Of a stretch of 31,238 nt of DNA, positions 24,601-31,137 are shown in pieces. Below the pieces are notes generated by a model, which did no database searches, was not told where the DNA came from, and saw only the letters and a program-made list of their open reading frames with translations. Both the position numbers and the translations under genes were made by a program. How positions within the stretch are numbered: position 1 is the first letter of the stretch; every line of letters begins with the position of its first letter. Location of the stretch: NCBI GenBank assembly GCA_964462325.1, contig CAYWYQ010000006.1, forward strand, positions 1 through 31,238. The letters are read 5' to 3'. This stretch comes from CAYFMS01 sp964462325 (GTDB lineage Bacteria; Patescibacteriota; Patescibacteriia; UBA9934).

Positions 24601-24833
24601 CCTGCATAGATAACAAGAATAACCGTCAATATTCCAATAACGGTAAGTGATGTTCGAATCAGCCTTGCAATCACAAGCCTTAGATCCGCTTGTCCTAATC
24701 CAGACGCTTCTCCAGCATCACCAAGATTATCAACAATCTCTTGCGCAAATACAATGTCTAGTATTCCAAAAACACCCCCTAAAATCATTAGGATGAAAAG
24801 GAAATGATAGAAGTGTTTTTTTAGAATGTTCAT
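15663..24833 (-). CDS. giant mosaic surface protein, 3056 aa: pilin-like anchor, IPT/TIG, Cys-rich repeats, pseudopilin-like domain, vWA
   Basis: The start at 24833 is chosen because its ATG overlaps the upstream TGA (ATGA). An in-frame ATG at 24848 would add five residues. Order of parts: signal segment (1-31, ending VFAQ); T4SS-pilin-like two-helix module (about 50-121, with IYAGFLWMTAAG and KVDKAKRILLNAGIGL); a small Cys cluster; four IPT/TIG Ig-like domains (213-605); SbsA-type Ig-like domains (about 628-755 and 853-991); five full and one degenerate DUF4215 Myxococcus-type Cys repeats (1093-1335, such as CDDGNNQNGDGCSAQC); more Ig-like sequence; a pseudopilin-like domain (1905-2050); a second cluster of six or seven looser DUF4215 repeats (2091-2465); and a vWA domain with MIDAS DLSGSM (Asp2631) and MTDGE, interrupted by a Gly/Asp/Pro-rich insert (about 2838-2895). 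It is probably exported, membrane-held and adhesive. Confidence 0.85.
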   Translation of the reverse strand: MNILKKHFYHFLFILMILGGVFGILDIVFAQEIVDNLGDAGEASGLGQADLRLVIARLIRTSLTVIGILTVILVIYAGFLWMTAAGNPEKVDKAKRILLNAGIGLVIIFSSIAITTFVINAITNATGAQNTGIGSRVPPIGGTSTINMDIAGNIDTDSVTVRINPAHCYNDVFDDSLGETGLDCGGACGACSGGACTETSDCAEGICVDNFCIATPIITNISPHGGASGTFVFIQGEFFGASEGTVYFTGIEGSRIEASSPSCSERWSNAGVTVMVPENAIDGPITVQTSGGLTDATNDEYGPLIQDFDVNDIQRPNLCRVSPNTARSRARVSLIGEGFGGVKNEDSHVYFDLDDDFLFDESEPNTYESWGNDSITVTTPVLEDGDYFAVVTVDGIRSNAVPYYARNASEEGVFEDLPQIQDIDPGNGSPGTYVTIHGQHFGSQTGTVRFENTRTGDSGIGSIDFPEACQDGFWRDDQVIIIAPDAYDNGISVTADEHNINLIPLRQDGALSNSESFSVTLGQPDPGICALSPNIGESGDEITVYGDHFGSEEGIVTFFDEIDATILSWADEEVLVTAPPGRTGPVFLEIQSQRSNTVNFEFGSVDDGEIDGEIESGYGWTFSTGEILETPSIVVACDANTISAVPNERFTPETCENIVIGADFTTHMDHSSLRMGETILVQRCLNDRCARLSDPAEGILSSFDTSDYTYFEVRPLEGLQVNPDTRYRVTVTAGARSSEGVNMQEDISWEFVTGPAGSVCEIQDVIVKPGEETLRFEGAESEYRSYATNGACLLLSNDVDWDWRLNESIASIQPGQCSGDARDECALVTARAEGQTTVIASDRVTGLDGRARLSVIFSDPYIEQYWPACNSACLNAEIGGQFNVPMRISYLGTGIEDAQNFIVEECSNELCTNTTGRISDSAYCTEFAETADGELGCIEFAANLDTNQLTEGIFYKATVSRDLLSREAKPLTRLNDPDGYSWIFGAGSDFCSISYVDVGPSHMEVDRVGSRTSFNVRPFSEPDSCSVAGQRLSATAYDWEWENPIINDPALHTSGDPTISEWVTISGELFESDAQHVPNGCTNSCLPTGSTTRFATCGNGIIETGEGEECEDGNILSGDGCSASCLREGIFEASPELCGNGVWNVLPNGAGEDCDDGNNQNGDGCSAQCLNEGSSAIGVVCGNGDIAFDPAAGGEDCDDGNSRSGDGCSASCTSEGSISSLESPAICGDRAITRPYETCDDSNLIDGDGCSSRCIREGFTIGSTCGDGLVAQDFAGGGEDCDDGNNQNGDGCSATCLFEGASFAYETPSQCGDGVVGAGEYAQCEVGVSGDGRIDPIQMAEISMNAVLAVDPVTQRAQSLIHVRPVGEFVEPAEATYALSCGATTDLDCDESNIYGVATNGCCAMRPSIIDVQPARDEGLACRNAAIRFTSDQELSKQTFDKNVFVILDTSTTGNNCPDSHKILTDSDVESDRSLFARLWREVKDFFIPNLRAQNEGACTLPIKNIQSVPLEGQEGQYLHMIEYDVLMEENASYDIVIEGDSDTADLYGEGIASRIGVHLNGEVHQSFTTSDTICELDVLTVHDGTGLAPGFFGTFDESHLFYGRTYSLEDGIQTEIQSIPGIYSWTWDDWRETSEGTIISDVRTGEDIDGSILDRSFATVVSGRESGSAAVIAQVTIDGTNTEIQLLSGYLPVTTFVCKNPWPTFEHFPFIDDETGTEIGTGEGSGWQNFTTHFCRDNGTDGPSEDLPTVHVVAPTESGPESIIKEYIFKVADNSGDAIGIRIAKNPDYLTPAAWYRSQGFTGSPSETIVDGYRAVQDGRTLYISAPNAQETNFVRDNLYSNIYIVSYNELATPETVDIFNQIIENLSFNTNIEEISFCRESNGVWTGETCSSDFDCDTGQVCADEKSKLRRDTARVTDMVSIASSLELYGSQNGVCNATTSQVCTSNNQCPSGEVCIPSVPTLQSGTFVRSFAASSWESWNTELGTQLGGIPSDPLNGYGSLCPEGQNSDTCVDELSGKYICPVGGYAYHYRSLGTFDYQLTAELESDKGNWKNPLPVFEAGEIEITGNSRGNIDGFRRNSLTCTGAAFGTSDICGDGVIGPNEVCELGQLGPAVSCAANGIVDSGTVSQVCNDSCSGFEISDTTACIASTCGNGVIDAQLGEQCDDGVDNGSYGFCGSDCTYTASLYCGDGTVSSGESCDCGSTSVNGLTISGGMCTGSNGSYQTNAGQGCAWDCSGNGPFCGDNIVQSAEQCDGTIDLWEGALCGDGTQCVSDADCEQGSCGGLGGNYDACGRSRVCVAGEATKVGFSCSVDSNCDSPGLTDGLCSSESIQLTRTRTCHAASSGSQDACTWQNDWPSISCRATLECGNGILEDGEQCDDGNSDNTDGCTNRCEANTCGDGFVYAGVEQCDNGDQNGVQCQANYGQSCTYCSGSCGFLSASGDFCGDGVRQSAEYCDGSDLQNILVSKTLIDGNVATSGFCPINSPIDYDGDNLCIDAGVCNGGTENGEVCFLDEGQEGEINRNFGIEIFRSCSEGGGNCIAPSCSGTCLATCPFDYEQTTVQLKSGLIGSTRSTSLTLINEENGTGVTGNPRSGTMYLPSCTAASSLVADVSYNLDIKDTRVVFITDLSGSMNNKAFGTNTPRIDIVQNSLKDGVERVLDKLPSNRVEIGLVGFGGDQVPVADRFPYDGDENDDGMDSDNENIDTNSFTKVYWQDFTDNENILISEINKYDDIANRGTKTWQGMGAAEQMLYEIDDDNIRKIAVLMTDGEWADKDPSYEACLMKKRGVEVYTIGILSGSTDLQPLDSDCDGIESGGVYATRAEWQGTGFIDAGDGVVPPGGGRGGSSGGIGGTTDPNDPTDPTDPVIDPPFVDDDDEELPDPTDQSELLNILDDKSSEQTNRFAKLEKNLRYILSKVLDSPIIAKASACIYPLIDVSSIGEISCWSSGNPNSESGLDYAYNGTSLDDIEDAYEQIIDSIIGVTIQYTVETSDGVIQTSGLLSEGTGVDIPWPEGFECNQFAEQAIPVSVSFDTRRPSDSITISNVRFAHCAP

Positions 24834-26671
24834 GACGACGGTATACATGAAGTAGATGAAAGCTCTCCATTACAGCAATACGGTTGCAAATCAGTAGGAG
24901 TGCATACTCCTCCTGTTATTGGAGGACCAGAAGCTGGATTATAACAATTCTGATACTGATTTCGATCAGTAGGAGTGCATACTCCTCCTGTTATTGAAGG
25001 ACCAGAAGCTGGATTATAACAATTCTGATACTGATTTCGAATTCCTTGATTTACTTGAATATTGTAGAGATAATTCTGTTCTTCTGTTGATTCTAGAAGT
25101 ATTCCATGAGGAATGGATACCTGCGTTACGGATTGAGATTCAACTTCTACCGTACTCAAACGCGTATTGAACCATAATTCATGTAAAGGATTTGGAAGAA
25201 ATTGAATATTCTCGGATGTAGCCGTATTTGCCATTAATATATCGTCAAAAACGATCTCCACCGGCTGATCAAGAGCCACCTCTTCACTTAGTAAATAGGG
25301 TGAAATAAAAGAGATTATTGGACCTCTTAATTCGATCGCATTATTTGTATGAAAATCCCATGCATAATCATCTCCAGCGGTACCGTCATTATTTCCATCA
25401 AGTGCATTACCTGCCACGTCAGCAACACCGTCATACGGATAAAACTCTACTTGTGGAGGATTTGATCCTGGTGTTGCCGCATGTACATTTACACGCAAAT
25501 CTTCACTAGCAGGAAGGCAGAAAAGTGTTTCTCCGCAAGAATTTGTTCCGCATGCATCGCTTGTAATAAATGTTACCGTACGATAGCCATTGCTGATTTC
25601 ATATTGCCCAGATACATCTCCTGATAAATCACCTGTAACACGTATATGATTGAAGTCCGCATCGGCATTACCACTTTCAAAAAAACCAGAAGCAGAAACA
25701 GGGTCTATTGCCTCATTAAAATTCACCTGAACAATAATATTTCTTGCATACTGTCGACCCGCAAGTGGAATGGAATCAACGATATGCGGTGGAGTGAGGT
25801 CAATTTCTGTACCGACGGTGAATGACCATTCATATCCTCCATCTACAATTACATCGTCACCGGTTGCCGTAAGGAGTCTGTCTGACAATTCAACGGTATA
25901 CTGCGTATCTTCAGAGCTTGACCCCATCAATGGCACAATGAAACTAAATGTTTTTAAGTCATCGGTAAACGAAACGACGGTGTCATCTTCCGTGAAACGA
26001 GCCGATTCCCCTTCTGCCGTAGGGTAGATTCGAATGAAATTATCGTTCAAAGCTCCATTATTTAGATTCTCATCATCCGTTATATCCAATGGAGTCCCCG
26101 CATTATTGTATCCATTAATAAATTTTTCTATATCCATTGCTGATTTAAAGGTAACAATAACTTTTGTATTGCGAGGCACGTCAATGGCATTTCGATCTGG
26201 ATAATGATCACGAATTCCACCATTCCCTAAAGAATGTGAGAATGGAGGTGCCCCTGGCGCCGTTCCAGAACCGCTGTCGCCAAATAATCCAGCTCCTTCA
26301 AGTGAATTAAAAATGAAATTTGTAATCGCAAGAGCAGACAATGTGATAATCAGTCCTATGACGGCACGTATGATGGTTTGTTTTGCTTTATCAACTTTCG
26401 TCCCATCGCCCCCAGCTGTCATCCAAAGAACTCCCGCATAGAGCATCAATCCCAAAAATACGACTCCCATCAATCCAAGAAGAATACGAATGATACGACC
26501 AATTAATTCAGGAAGGCCTTGATCGGTCAATCCACTTGTCTCTCCAACTGTGTCTAAATTTACCTGCGCAAATACCGGATCTGCAATAATCACAAAACCA
26601 AAACCAATCGCAAGAAGTAGTGCGATAATACTTTTTATACTTATCCCCCGTGATCGATGTTTCACAAGCAT
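24830..26671 (-). CDS. T4SS-pilin-module protein with SbsA-type Ig-like domains, 613 aa
   Basis: A longer in-frame reading (to 27001) would overlap the yqeY-like gene; the ATG at 26671 is right because an extended -10 lies just upstream and a signal segment follows. Parts: hydrophobic segment (13-31) with a cut-like VFAQ at 33-36; two-helix T4SS-pilin-like module (about 53-122, LYAGVLWMTAGGDGTKVDKA); then three SbsA/Big_5 Ig-like domains (about 150-560), each with the IDVPRNTKVIVTFKSAMD-like start and a final YEWSFTVG-type strand; and a Cys-rich tail with a 25-residue segment duplicated. The stop overlaps the giant gene start, so the two are coupled. The head is clearly related to the giant protein's head, suggesting duplication or a shared assembly site. 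It likely acts at the outer face of the membrane. Confidence 0.85.
   Translation of the reverse strand: MLVKHRSRGISIKSIIALLLAIGFGFVIIADPVFAQVNLDTVGETSGLTDQGLPELIGRIIRILLGLMGVVFLGLMLYAGVLWMTAGGDGTKVDKAKQTIIRAVIGLIITLSALAITNFIFNSLEGAGLFGDSGSGTAPGAPPFSHSLGNGGIRDHYPDRNAIDVPRNTKVIVTFKSAMDIEKFINGYNNAGTPLDITDDENLNNGALNDNFIRIYPTAEGESARFTEDDTVVSFTDDLKTFSFIVPLMGSSSEDTQYTVELSDRLLTATGDDVIVDGGYEWSFTVGTEIDLTPPHIVDSIPLAGRQYARNIIVQVNFNEAIDPVSASGFFESGNADADFNHIRVTGDLSGDVSGQYEISNGYRTVTFITSDACGTNSCGETLFCLPASEDLRVNVHAATPGSNPPQVEFYPYDGVADVAGNALDGNNDGTAGDDYAWDFHTNNAIELRGPIISFISPYLLSEEVALDQPVEIVFDDILMANTATSENIQFLPNPLHELWFNTRLSTVEVESQSVTQVSIPHGILLESTEEQNYLYNIQVNQGIRNQYQNCYNPASGPSITGGVCTPTDRNQYQNCYNPASGPPITGGVCTPTDLQPYCCNGELSSTSCIPSS
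24891..25040. repeat. 75-bp in-frame tandem duplication
   Basis: Copies at 24891-24965 and 24966-25040 differ at one base and duplicate 25 residues around NQYQNCYNPASGP near the C-terminus of the 613-aa protein. Each copy brings a Cys pair. Confidence 0.85.
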
Positions 26672-26683
26672 GTTTCTACATAC

Positions 26684-26692
26684 ATTATAGCA
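26684..26692 (-). promoter_or_regulatory. extended -10 promoter of the surface-protein run
   Basis: The minus strand reads TGCTATAAT. The predicted start near 26677 leaves 6 nt before the ATG at 26671. No good -35 is seen. This is the most likely main promoter for the pilin-Ig and giant genes and perhaps the rest of the run. Confidence 0.65.
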
Positions 26693-26751
26693 GAAGGATC
26701 GTGTATATCTCCGACCTCTTGTGGAGACAATTTTCCGTTGATGTAAAGACA

Positions 26752-26760
26752 TGTTAGGAT
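26752..26760 (+). promoter_or_regulatory. extended -10 box of the yqeY-like gene
   Basis: TGTTAGGAT with the predicted start near 26767, 8 nt before the ATG at 26775. This rules out the in-frame ATG at 26751, which lies inside the box. Confidence 0.45.
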
Positions 26761-26774
26761 ACAAAAAAAATCCT

Positions 26775-27218
26775 ATGAGTTTATACGCACAAATCAAAGA
26801 TGATTTAAAACAAGCAATGAAAAATAAAGACAGTAAAACATTAGACATCCTACGTCTCCTGACATCTGCCCTACAAAATAAATCAATTGAATTAAAGCGG
26901 GAAATGGAAGATGCAGATGTACTCGCAGCGGTAAAAAGTGATGTAAAAAAGCTACAAGACGCACTTAAAGATTTTGTGGCAGGAGCAAGAGAGGATCTCA
27001 TAAAGAAAACCGAAGGAGAAATCGCGATTTTGAAAAAGTACTTACCTGCCGAAATGAGCGATGAAGAACTAGAAAAACGGGTGCGTAATCTACTTTCTCA
27101 ATCAGCGATAAGTGACCCGAATGATATAGGAAAAGCAATGGGAATTGTGATGAAAGAATTGAGTGGACAAGTAGATGGAAACCGCGTACGAGAAGAAGTG
27201 CAAAATCAGTTAAAGTAA
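26775..27218 (+). CDS. yqeY: YqeY/GatB-like protein
   Basis: A 147-residue protein (start at the second ATG, MSLYAQIKDDLKQAMKNKDS). It matches YqeY family proteins, which resemble the tRNA-binding C-terminal domain of GatB, the amidotransferase subunit that makes Gln-tRNA and Asn-tRNA. Marks are LDILRLLTSALQNKSIEL, then EGEIAILKKYLPAEMSDEEL, and the terminal GKAMGIVMKELSGQVDGNRV. The length is typical. It stands alone as the only intact + strand gene in the right-hand half, divergent from the surface-protein run; the two -10 boxes lie about 60 bp apart, so shared control is possible. Two hairpins (27231-27248 and 27251-27278) and a terminator follow it. Confidence 0.92.
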   Translation: MSLYAQIKDDLKQAMKNKDSKTLDILRLLTSALQNKSIELKREMEDADVLAAVKSDVKKLQDALKDFVAGAREDLIKKTEGEIAILKKYLPAEMSDEELEKRVRNLLSQSAISDPNDIGKAMGIVMKELSGQVDGNRVREEVQNQLK

Positions 27219-27285
27219 TGACATACTTCCTGCACACCGAGATGTGCATGAGGACACTAACTCTGTGTGAGTTCTCCTGTAAAAG

Positions 27286-27311
27286 AAAAAACAGCCTTTC
27301 GGCTGTTTTTT
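27286..27311. terminator. bidirectional terminator between the yqeY-like and FG-GAP genes
   Basis: Perfect 11-bp arms AAAAAACAGCC/GGCTGTTTTTT around a TTTC loop. T-tracts follow on both strands, so it ends both convergent genes; the FG-GAP stop is at 27313. Confidence 0.9.
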
Positions 27312-27312
27312 A

Positions 27313-30300
27313 CTAATCTTTTATTCTTTGTTTCACTACCTTGCCAACGATTGTTTTTAGCTTCATCGTCTCATTATTCAAATATCGCCGTGTGAGCATT
27401 TTATCTATATTAACTTCTATTTGCCAGCCATTTACAAGAGACTCATTGTCATTTGAGCACAGATTTATATACTGTTCAGGCAGATCTATAATATATTGAT
27501 TCCAGTCTTTCGTGAACAATAGCTCGGCTACTGCCTCATTTTCTACATATAGTATTCTAGGTCTTGTTTCGTCGATCGGATTTACTGCAGCATAATAAAC
27601 CTTATCGTCATCCGCATGTTTTACAAGTACCGTACCTCCTTTTGGTAATAGTAGACTGCTTTGTGGAATTTTTTCCATAATTTCTCTACCTACTATCTTC
27701 ATATCAGCGAATGACTTTTTCCATGTCTTGTAAATCTGAAGTTGGGTAACTAAGTGACTATGTCCATTGTAATCTATATAATGTACAGATTCTGTATTTA
27801 ACGAATATACAAACTCACCCATTAACGCGATAATATCTTCATCTTTCCCCTCACCGTCCGTAGCAGGTGTCTCGACTTCTGATTCATCATCATTCATATC
27901 AGACGCATCATCACCAATACCAGTATCATCAATGTCCTCATTTTGACCGCATACATCATACCAATCCTCAGTAGTAATCTTGTATATTATAGATAGATTT
28001 TTACCTTTACTTCTGAAAAGTATATATGTTGGAGACGGCGAGTCATTATGTGTATATTGAACCAATTCTTTATAATCCTGCCAATCACTTCCAATTAGGA
28101 ATTCATTATCACTGATAATAAATTCACTTATGTCATCTCCCGAAATCTGAAAACCAAAGGTATGAGGGTTCTCCTCGCAGATTGCTCCAGTATAACCAAT
28201 ATCAATCGCAGATGGACTAGGTAATGCACCACTCCCGCCGCAGCCACCTGTAGAAAATCCCCAATCTCCATCCTCTGGACCCGTTGTTAATAATCCAGTC
28301 GCGCTTCCTGATGCGGCGACGATTTCTCCCTCATCGGTCGCGACAGTTGTAGATGAACAACTAGCAAGCGCATCTGAAAGAGTAACAACCGAGTCGCTTA
28401 CAGACCATACAGCGCTTGGTGATGTGGGATCAGGGGTAATGCTGTATTCTGTACCCTCAACAAATCCTGTGTCCATCGCTTCGCTAAATGTAAGAACAAT
28501 CGAGGAATTAGCATCAACCGATGTAGCCAAATCATCAGGAGAAATAGATAAAATAACCGGCTGTGCATAATCCACTTCCGTATTCACCGTTCCAGAGGCA
28601 TCTCCCGTAGCAATCGCATTCATTTCTACCGCAGCTTGATCCTCTACACATGCCGTTGAACATGTCTGATCTCCAGACTCTTGCGTGTAAATGAGCTCAA
28701 ACGCATTCTCATTTACTCCATCGGTCGAGGTCACCATGTCCGCATCCGTTTCGTCAAGGTTTACCAAAAATGTTACTGGGTTTGCCGTAGCTGATCCAGA
28801 AATAGCTACCGAGCTAATATCGATTGCATTTCCTCCCTGTGTAACAGAAAAACCATATGGTGAAGCTCCTGACAGAGCCCATGTAGCCACTGACTCATTC
28901 GACACTTCCACTTGAATACGATCAATAATCCCATCCGTATCCGCATCTAGCAATCGAATATCATTACTGACTCCACGATCACACTGTGTTGTAAAGCTCC
29001 AATCTCCATCTTCTGGACCCGTTGTTAAAAGTGTTGTATTTGTTCCAGAATTCGCATCAATATTTGCTTCTGTCGTTGTAAGTGTTTCTGTTACACAATG
29101 ACTAAATCCTGCATGTGTCCATGTAATCACCGAGTCTCCCTCTGTCCACTCAGTAGTTGCCCATGCAGGAGTAGGAGAAATACTATATTCGTTTCCGAGG
29201 TTAAAATTTGTATCCATTCCTTCCGAAAATGTAATGGAAACATTGTATGAGTCTGATACTTGCGTAGCATCTTCTGCAGGACTAACACTTAGAATAACAG
29301 GTTGCATTATGTCCTCTTCTGTATCTGTAGTACCCGAATCTCCTGTTGCTATGGTATTCATTTCCTCATTACTGTCCTCTATGCAAACCGTACATGTCTG
29401 ATCACCTGTTTGTTGAGTATATATGAGTTCGATAGCATTAGCATCGACCCCGTCAGTATCTGAAACCATATCGGAGTCAGACTCATCTAAATTCACTTGT
29501 ATAATTACAGGACTTGCAGATGCTGACCCGGAAATCGCTACCGAACTTATATCGATTATGTTCCCGCCCTGAGTTACAGAAAGTCCATGTGGAGATGCGC
29601 CCGATAAGGACCATGTATCACCTCCGATATTCTCTATCTCAAATTGTATTTGGTCAGGGACCCCATCCGTATCCGTGTCCTTAAGATCTATATTTTGCGA
29701 AACATTATCAGGTGGAGCTACGCCGTCCATAAACATGATATGTATCGCTCCGGGCTTTGTTCCTACAGCCCCATCATCTGGCGCTCCAGATACCATGTCA
29801 TTTATTCCATCTCCATCTAGATCTGTTAATCCGGATACACTAGTACCAAAATCTTCATTTGCCGCAATGCCCGAACCTGAAAGACCTCCATTGCCTTCCG
29901 TAATAAGTACATATGAACTAGCAGTTCCATCAGAATTCATAAATAAGACATAGACAGTTCCGGATGCGCTACCTGCGGTATCCTCACCGTAAGCACCTAT
30001 GGCGAAATCTGTAACACCATCGTTATCCATATCTCCAATCGATGTTACCGCAGACCCAAAATAATCATTATTTGAAAATGTCGCGCTAAAACTGCCAGTC
30101 GTATCAGATATTTTCTTAACACCACTACTCTTCACTCCGCCACTTGAATCTAGTAGTAACAAGTAAGCTGCACCCCTATTCGACCCTCCATCATCATCTT
30201 TTAGTGCACCTACCAAAATATCTGTAACCCCATCACCGTCAAAATCACCAATATCCGCGACATCAATTCCAAACTCATCATTATTATCCAAGTAAGTCGT

Positions 30301-31086
30301 AAAATTAGTGGTCGCATTAGATATTTTGTCATATCCATCTACAGAACCATCCGTGCCAAGATACAGTATATAAACGGCACCCCTATTACTACCTCCATCA
30401 TCATCACCTGATGCACCTACGAGTAAATCTTCTATTCCATCTCCATCAAAATCACCAATCCCCTCTAAGCCTGAGCCGAATACGTCCGCATTGTCTAGAG
30501 TCGCTGTAAAATCCCCAGCAGTATCAGATATTTTCTGAGAACTGCTCACAGTACCATTACTATTCATGAACAATACATAGACAGCACCCCTATTATCACC
30601 TCCATCATCATCACCTGTTGCAGATACCGCATAATCTATAACTCCATCATTGTCCAGATCTCCTATTTTAGTAACTCTTTCTCCAAAATAGTCTGCATTA
30701 CCAAGTGTCTCGCTAAAACCACCTGTCCCATCAGCTATAAAGTAATCAGCATCTGCCGCACCATCGGCACCCAGCATTATCAAGGATACAGCACCTCTAT
30801 TAGAACCACCTGTATCATTATCTCTCAGTCCGACAATTATATCCGTGATTCCATCTCCATCAAAATCACCTGCATCATCTACAGAATAACCAAATGCATC
30901 ATTATTTGACGGGAGGGTAGACAGATCTCCAACTCCATCAGAAATTTTATTCGAGCTAAGCACTTCTCCGTTAGCAGCCAAAGTTATTCTAGAAATTAAA
31001 AATAATAGAACAAGTACAGTAAAAGAAATCAGAGTTATTATTAATACCACCTGATCTCTTAAGTAGTTTATTTTAAATTTTTCCAT
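27313..31086 (-). CDS. FG-GAP / Ig-like surface protein, 1257 aa
   Basis: The start at 31086 is supported by GAAGGA 5-6 nt upstream and by the signal anchor beginning just after it (residues 11-36, LIITLISFTVLVLLFLIS). The ATG 60 nt further up lies before the likely transcription start. Six FG-GAP repeats of about 66 residues follow (50-445), each with a calcium loop such as IGDFDGDGITDIIVGA; together they suggest a beta-propeller like that of integrin alpha chains. Two copies of a roughly 240-residue Ig-like plus SbsA-type unit (466-706, 710-950) follow; each contains SLSGASPHGLSVTQGG-like and MDTGFVEGTEYSI-like stretches. A C-terminal domain (about 1095-1257, FVYSLNTESVHYIDYNGHS, GTVLVKHADDDKVYY) resembles a repeated module seen in Patescibacteria surface proteins. 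It probably mediates adhesion; no enzyme motif is visible. Confidence 0.85.
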   Translation of the reverse strand: MEKFKINYLRDQVVLIITLISFTVLVLLFLISRITLAANGEVLSSNKISDGVGDLSTLPSNNDAFGYSVDDAGDFDGDGITDIIVGLRDNDTGGSNRGAVSLIMLGADGAADADYFIADGTGGFSETLGNADYFGERVTKIGDLDNDGVIDYAVSATGDDDGGDNRGAVYVLFMNSNGTVSSSQKISDTAGDFTATLDNADVFGSGLEGIGDFDGDGIEDLLVGASGDDDGGSNRGAVYILYLGTDGSVDGYDKISNATTNFTTYLDNNDEFGIDVADIGDFDGDGVTDILVGALKDDDGGSNRGAAYLLLLDSSGGVKSSGVKKISDTTGSFSATFSNNDYFGSAVTSIGDMDNDGVTDFAIGAYGEDTAGSASGTVYVLFMNSDGTASSYVLITEGNGGLSGSGIAANEDFGTSVSGLTDLDGDGINDMVSGAPDDGAVGTKPGAIHIMFMDGVAPPDNVSQNIDLKDTDTDGVPDQIQFEIENIGGDTWSLSGASPHGLSVTQGGNIIDISSVAISGSASASPVIIQVNLDESDSDMVSDTDGVDANAIELIYTQQTGDQTCTVCIEDSNEEMNTIATGDSGTTDTEEDIMQPVILSVSPAEDATQVSDSYNVSITFSEGMDTNFNLGNEYSISPTPAWATTEWTEGDSVITWTHAGFSHCVTETLTTTEANIDANSGTNTTLLTTGPEDGDWSFTTQCDRGVSNDIRLLDADTDGIIDRIQVEVSNESVATWALSGASPYGFSVTQGGNAIDISSVAISGSATANPVTFLVNLDETDADMVTSTDGVNENAFELIYTQESGDQTCSTACVEDQAAVEMNAIATGDASGTVNTEVDYAQPVILSISPDDLATSVDANSSIVLTFSEAMDTGFVEGTEYSITPDPTSPSAVWSVSDSVVTLSDALASCSSTTVATDEGEIVAASGSATGLLTTGPEDGDWGFSTGGCGGSGALPSPSAIDIGYTGAICEENPHTFGFQISGDDISEFIISDNEFLIGSDWQDYKELVQYTHNDSPSPTYILFRSKGKNLSIIYKITTEDWYDVCGQNEDIDDTGIGDDASDMNDDESEVETPATDGEGKDEDIIALMGEFVYSLNTESVHYIDYNGHSHLVTQLQIYKTWKKSFADMKIVGREIMEKIPQSSLLLPKGGTVLVKHADDDKVYYAAVNPIDETRPRILYVENEAVAELLFTKDWNQYIIDLPEQYINLCSNDNESLVNGWQIEVNIDKMLTRRYLNNETMKLKTIVGKVVKQRIKD

Positions 31087-31102
31087 TCTTTTCCTTCTCC
31101 AT

Positions 31103-31137
31103 GGTATAATTGCCATATATCTATGACAATTATACCA
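31103..31137. promoter_or_regulatory. mirror-image extended -10 boxes in a 10-bp inverted repeat
   Basis: GGTATAATTG (31103-31112) and CAATTATACC (31127-31136) are perfect inverted arms 14 nt apart. Each arm holds a TGGTATAAT box, on the + strand at 31102-31110 and on the minus strand at 31129-31137. The minus box would start the FG-GAP transcript near 31122, leaving a 36-nt leader with a Shine-Dalgarno. The rest of the window (31138-31238) holds only a small CAAGC/GCTTG hairpin and no gene. Confidence 0.6.

Noticed and set aside
26672..27001. 110-residue N-terminal extension of the 613-aa protein
   Set aside because: It overlaps the well-supported yqeY-like gene on the other strand, and a promoter box sits just before the ATG at 26671.
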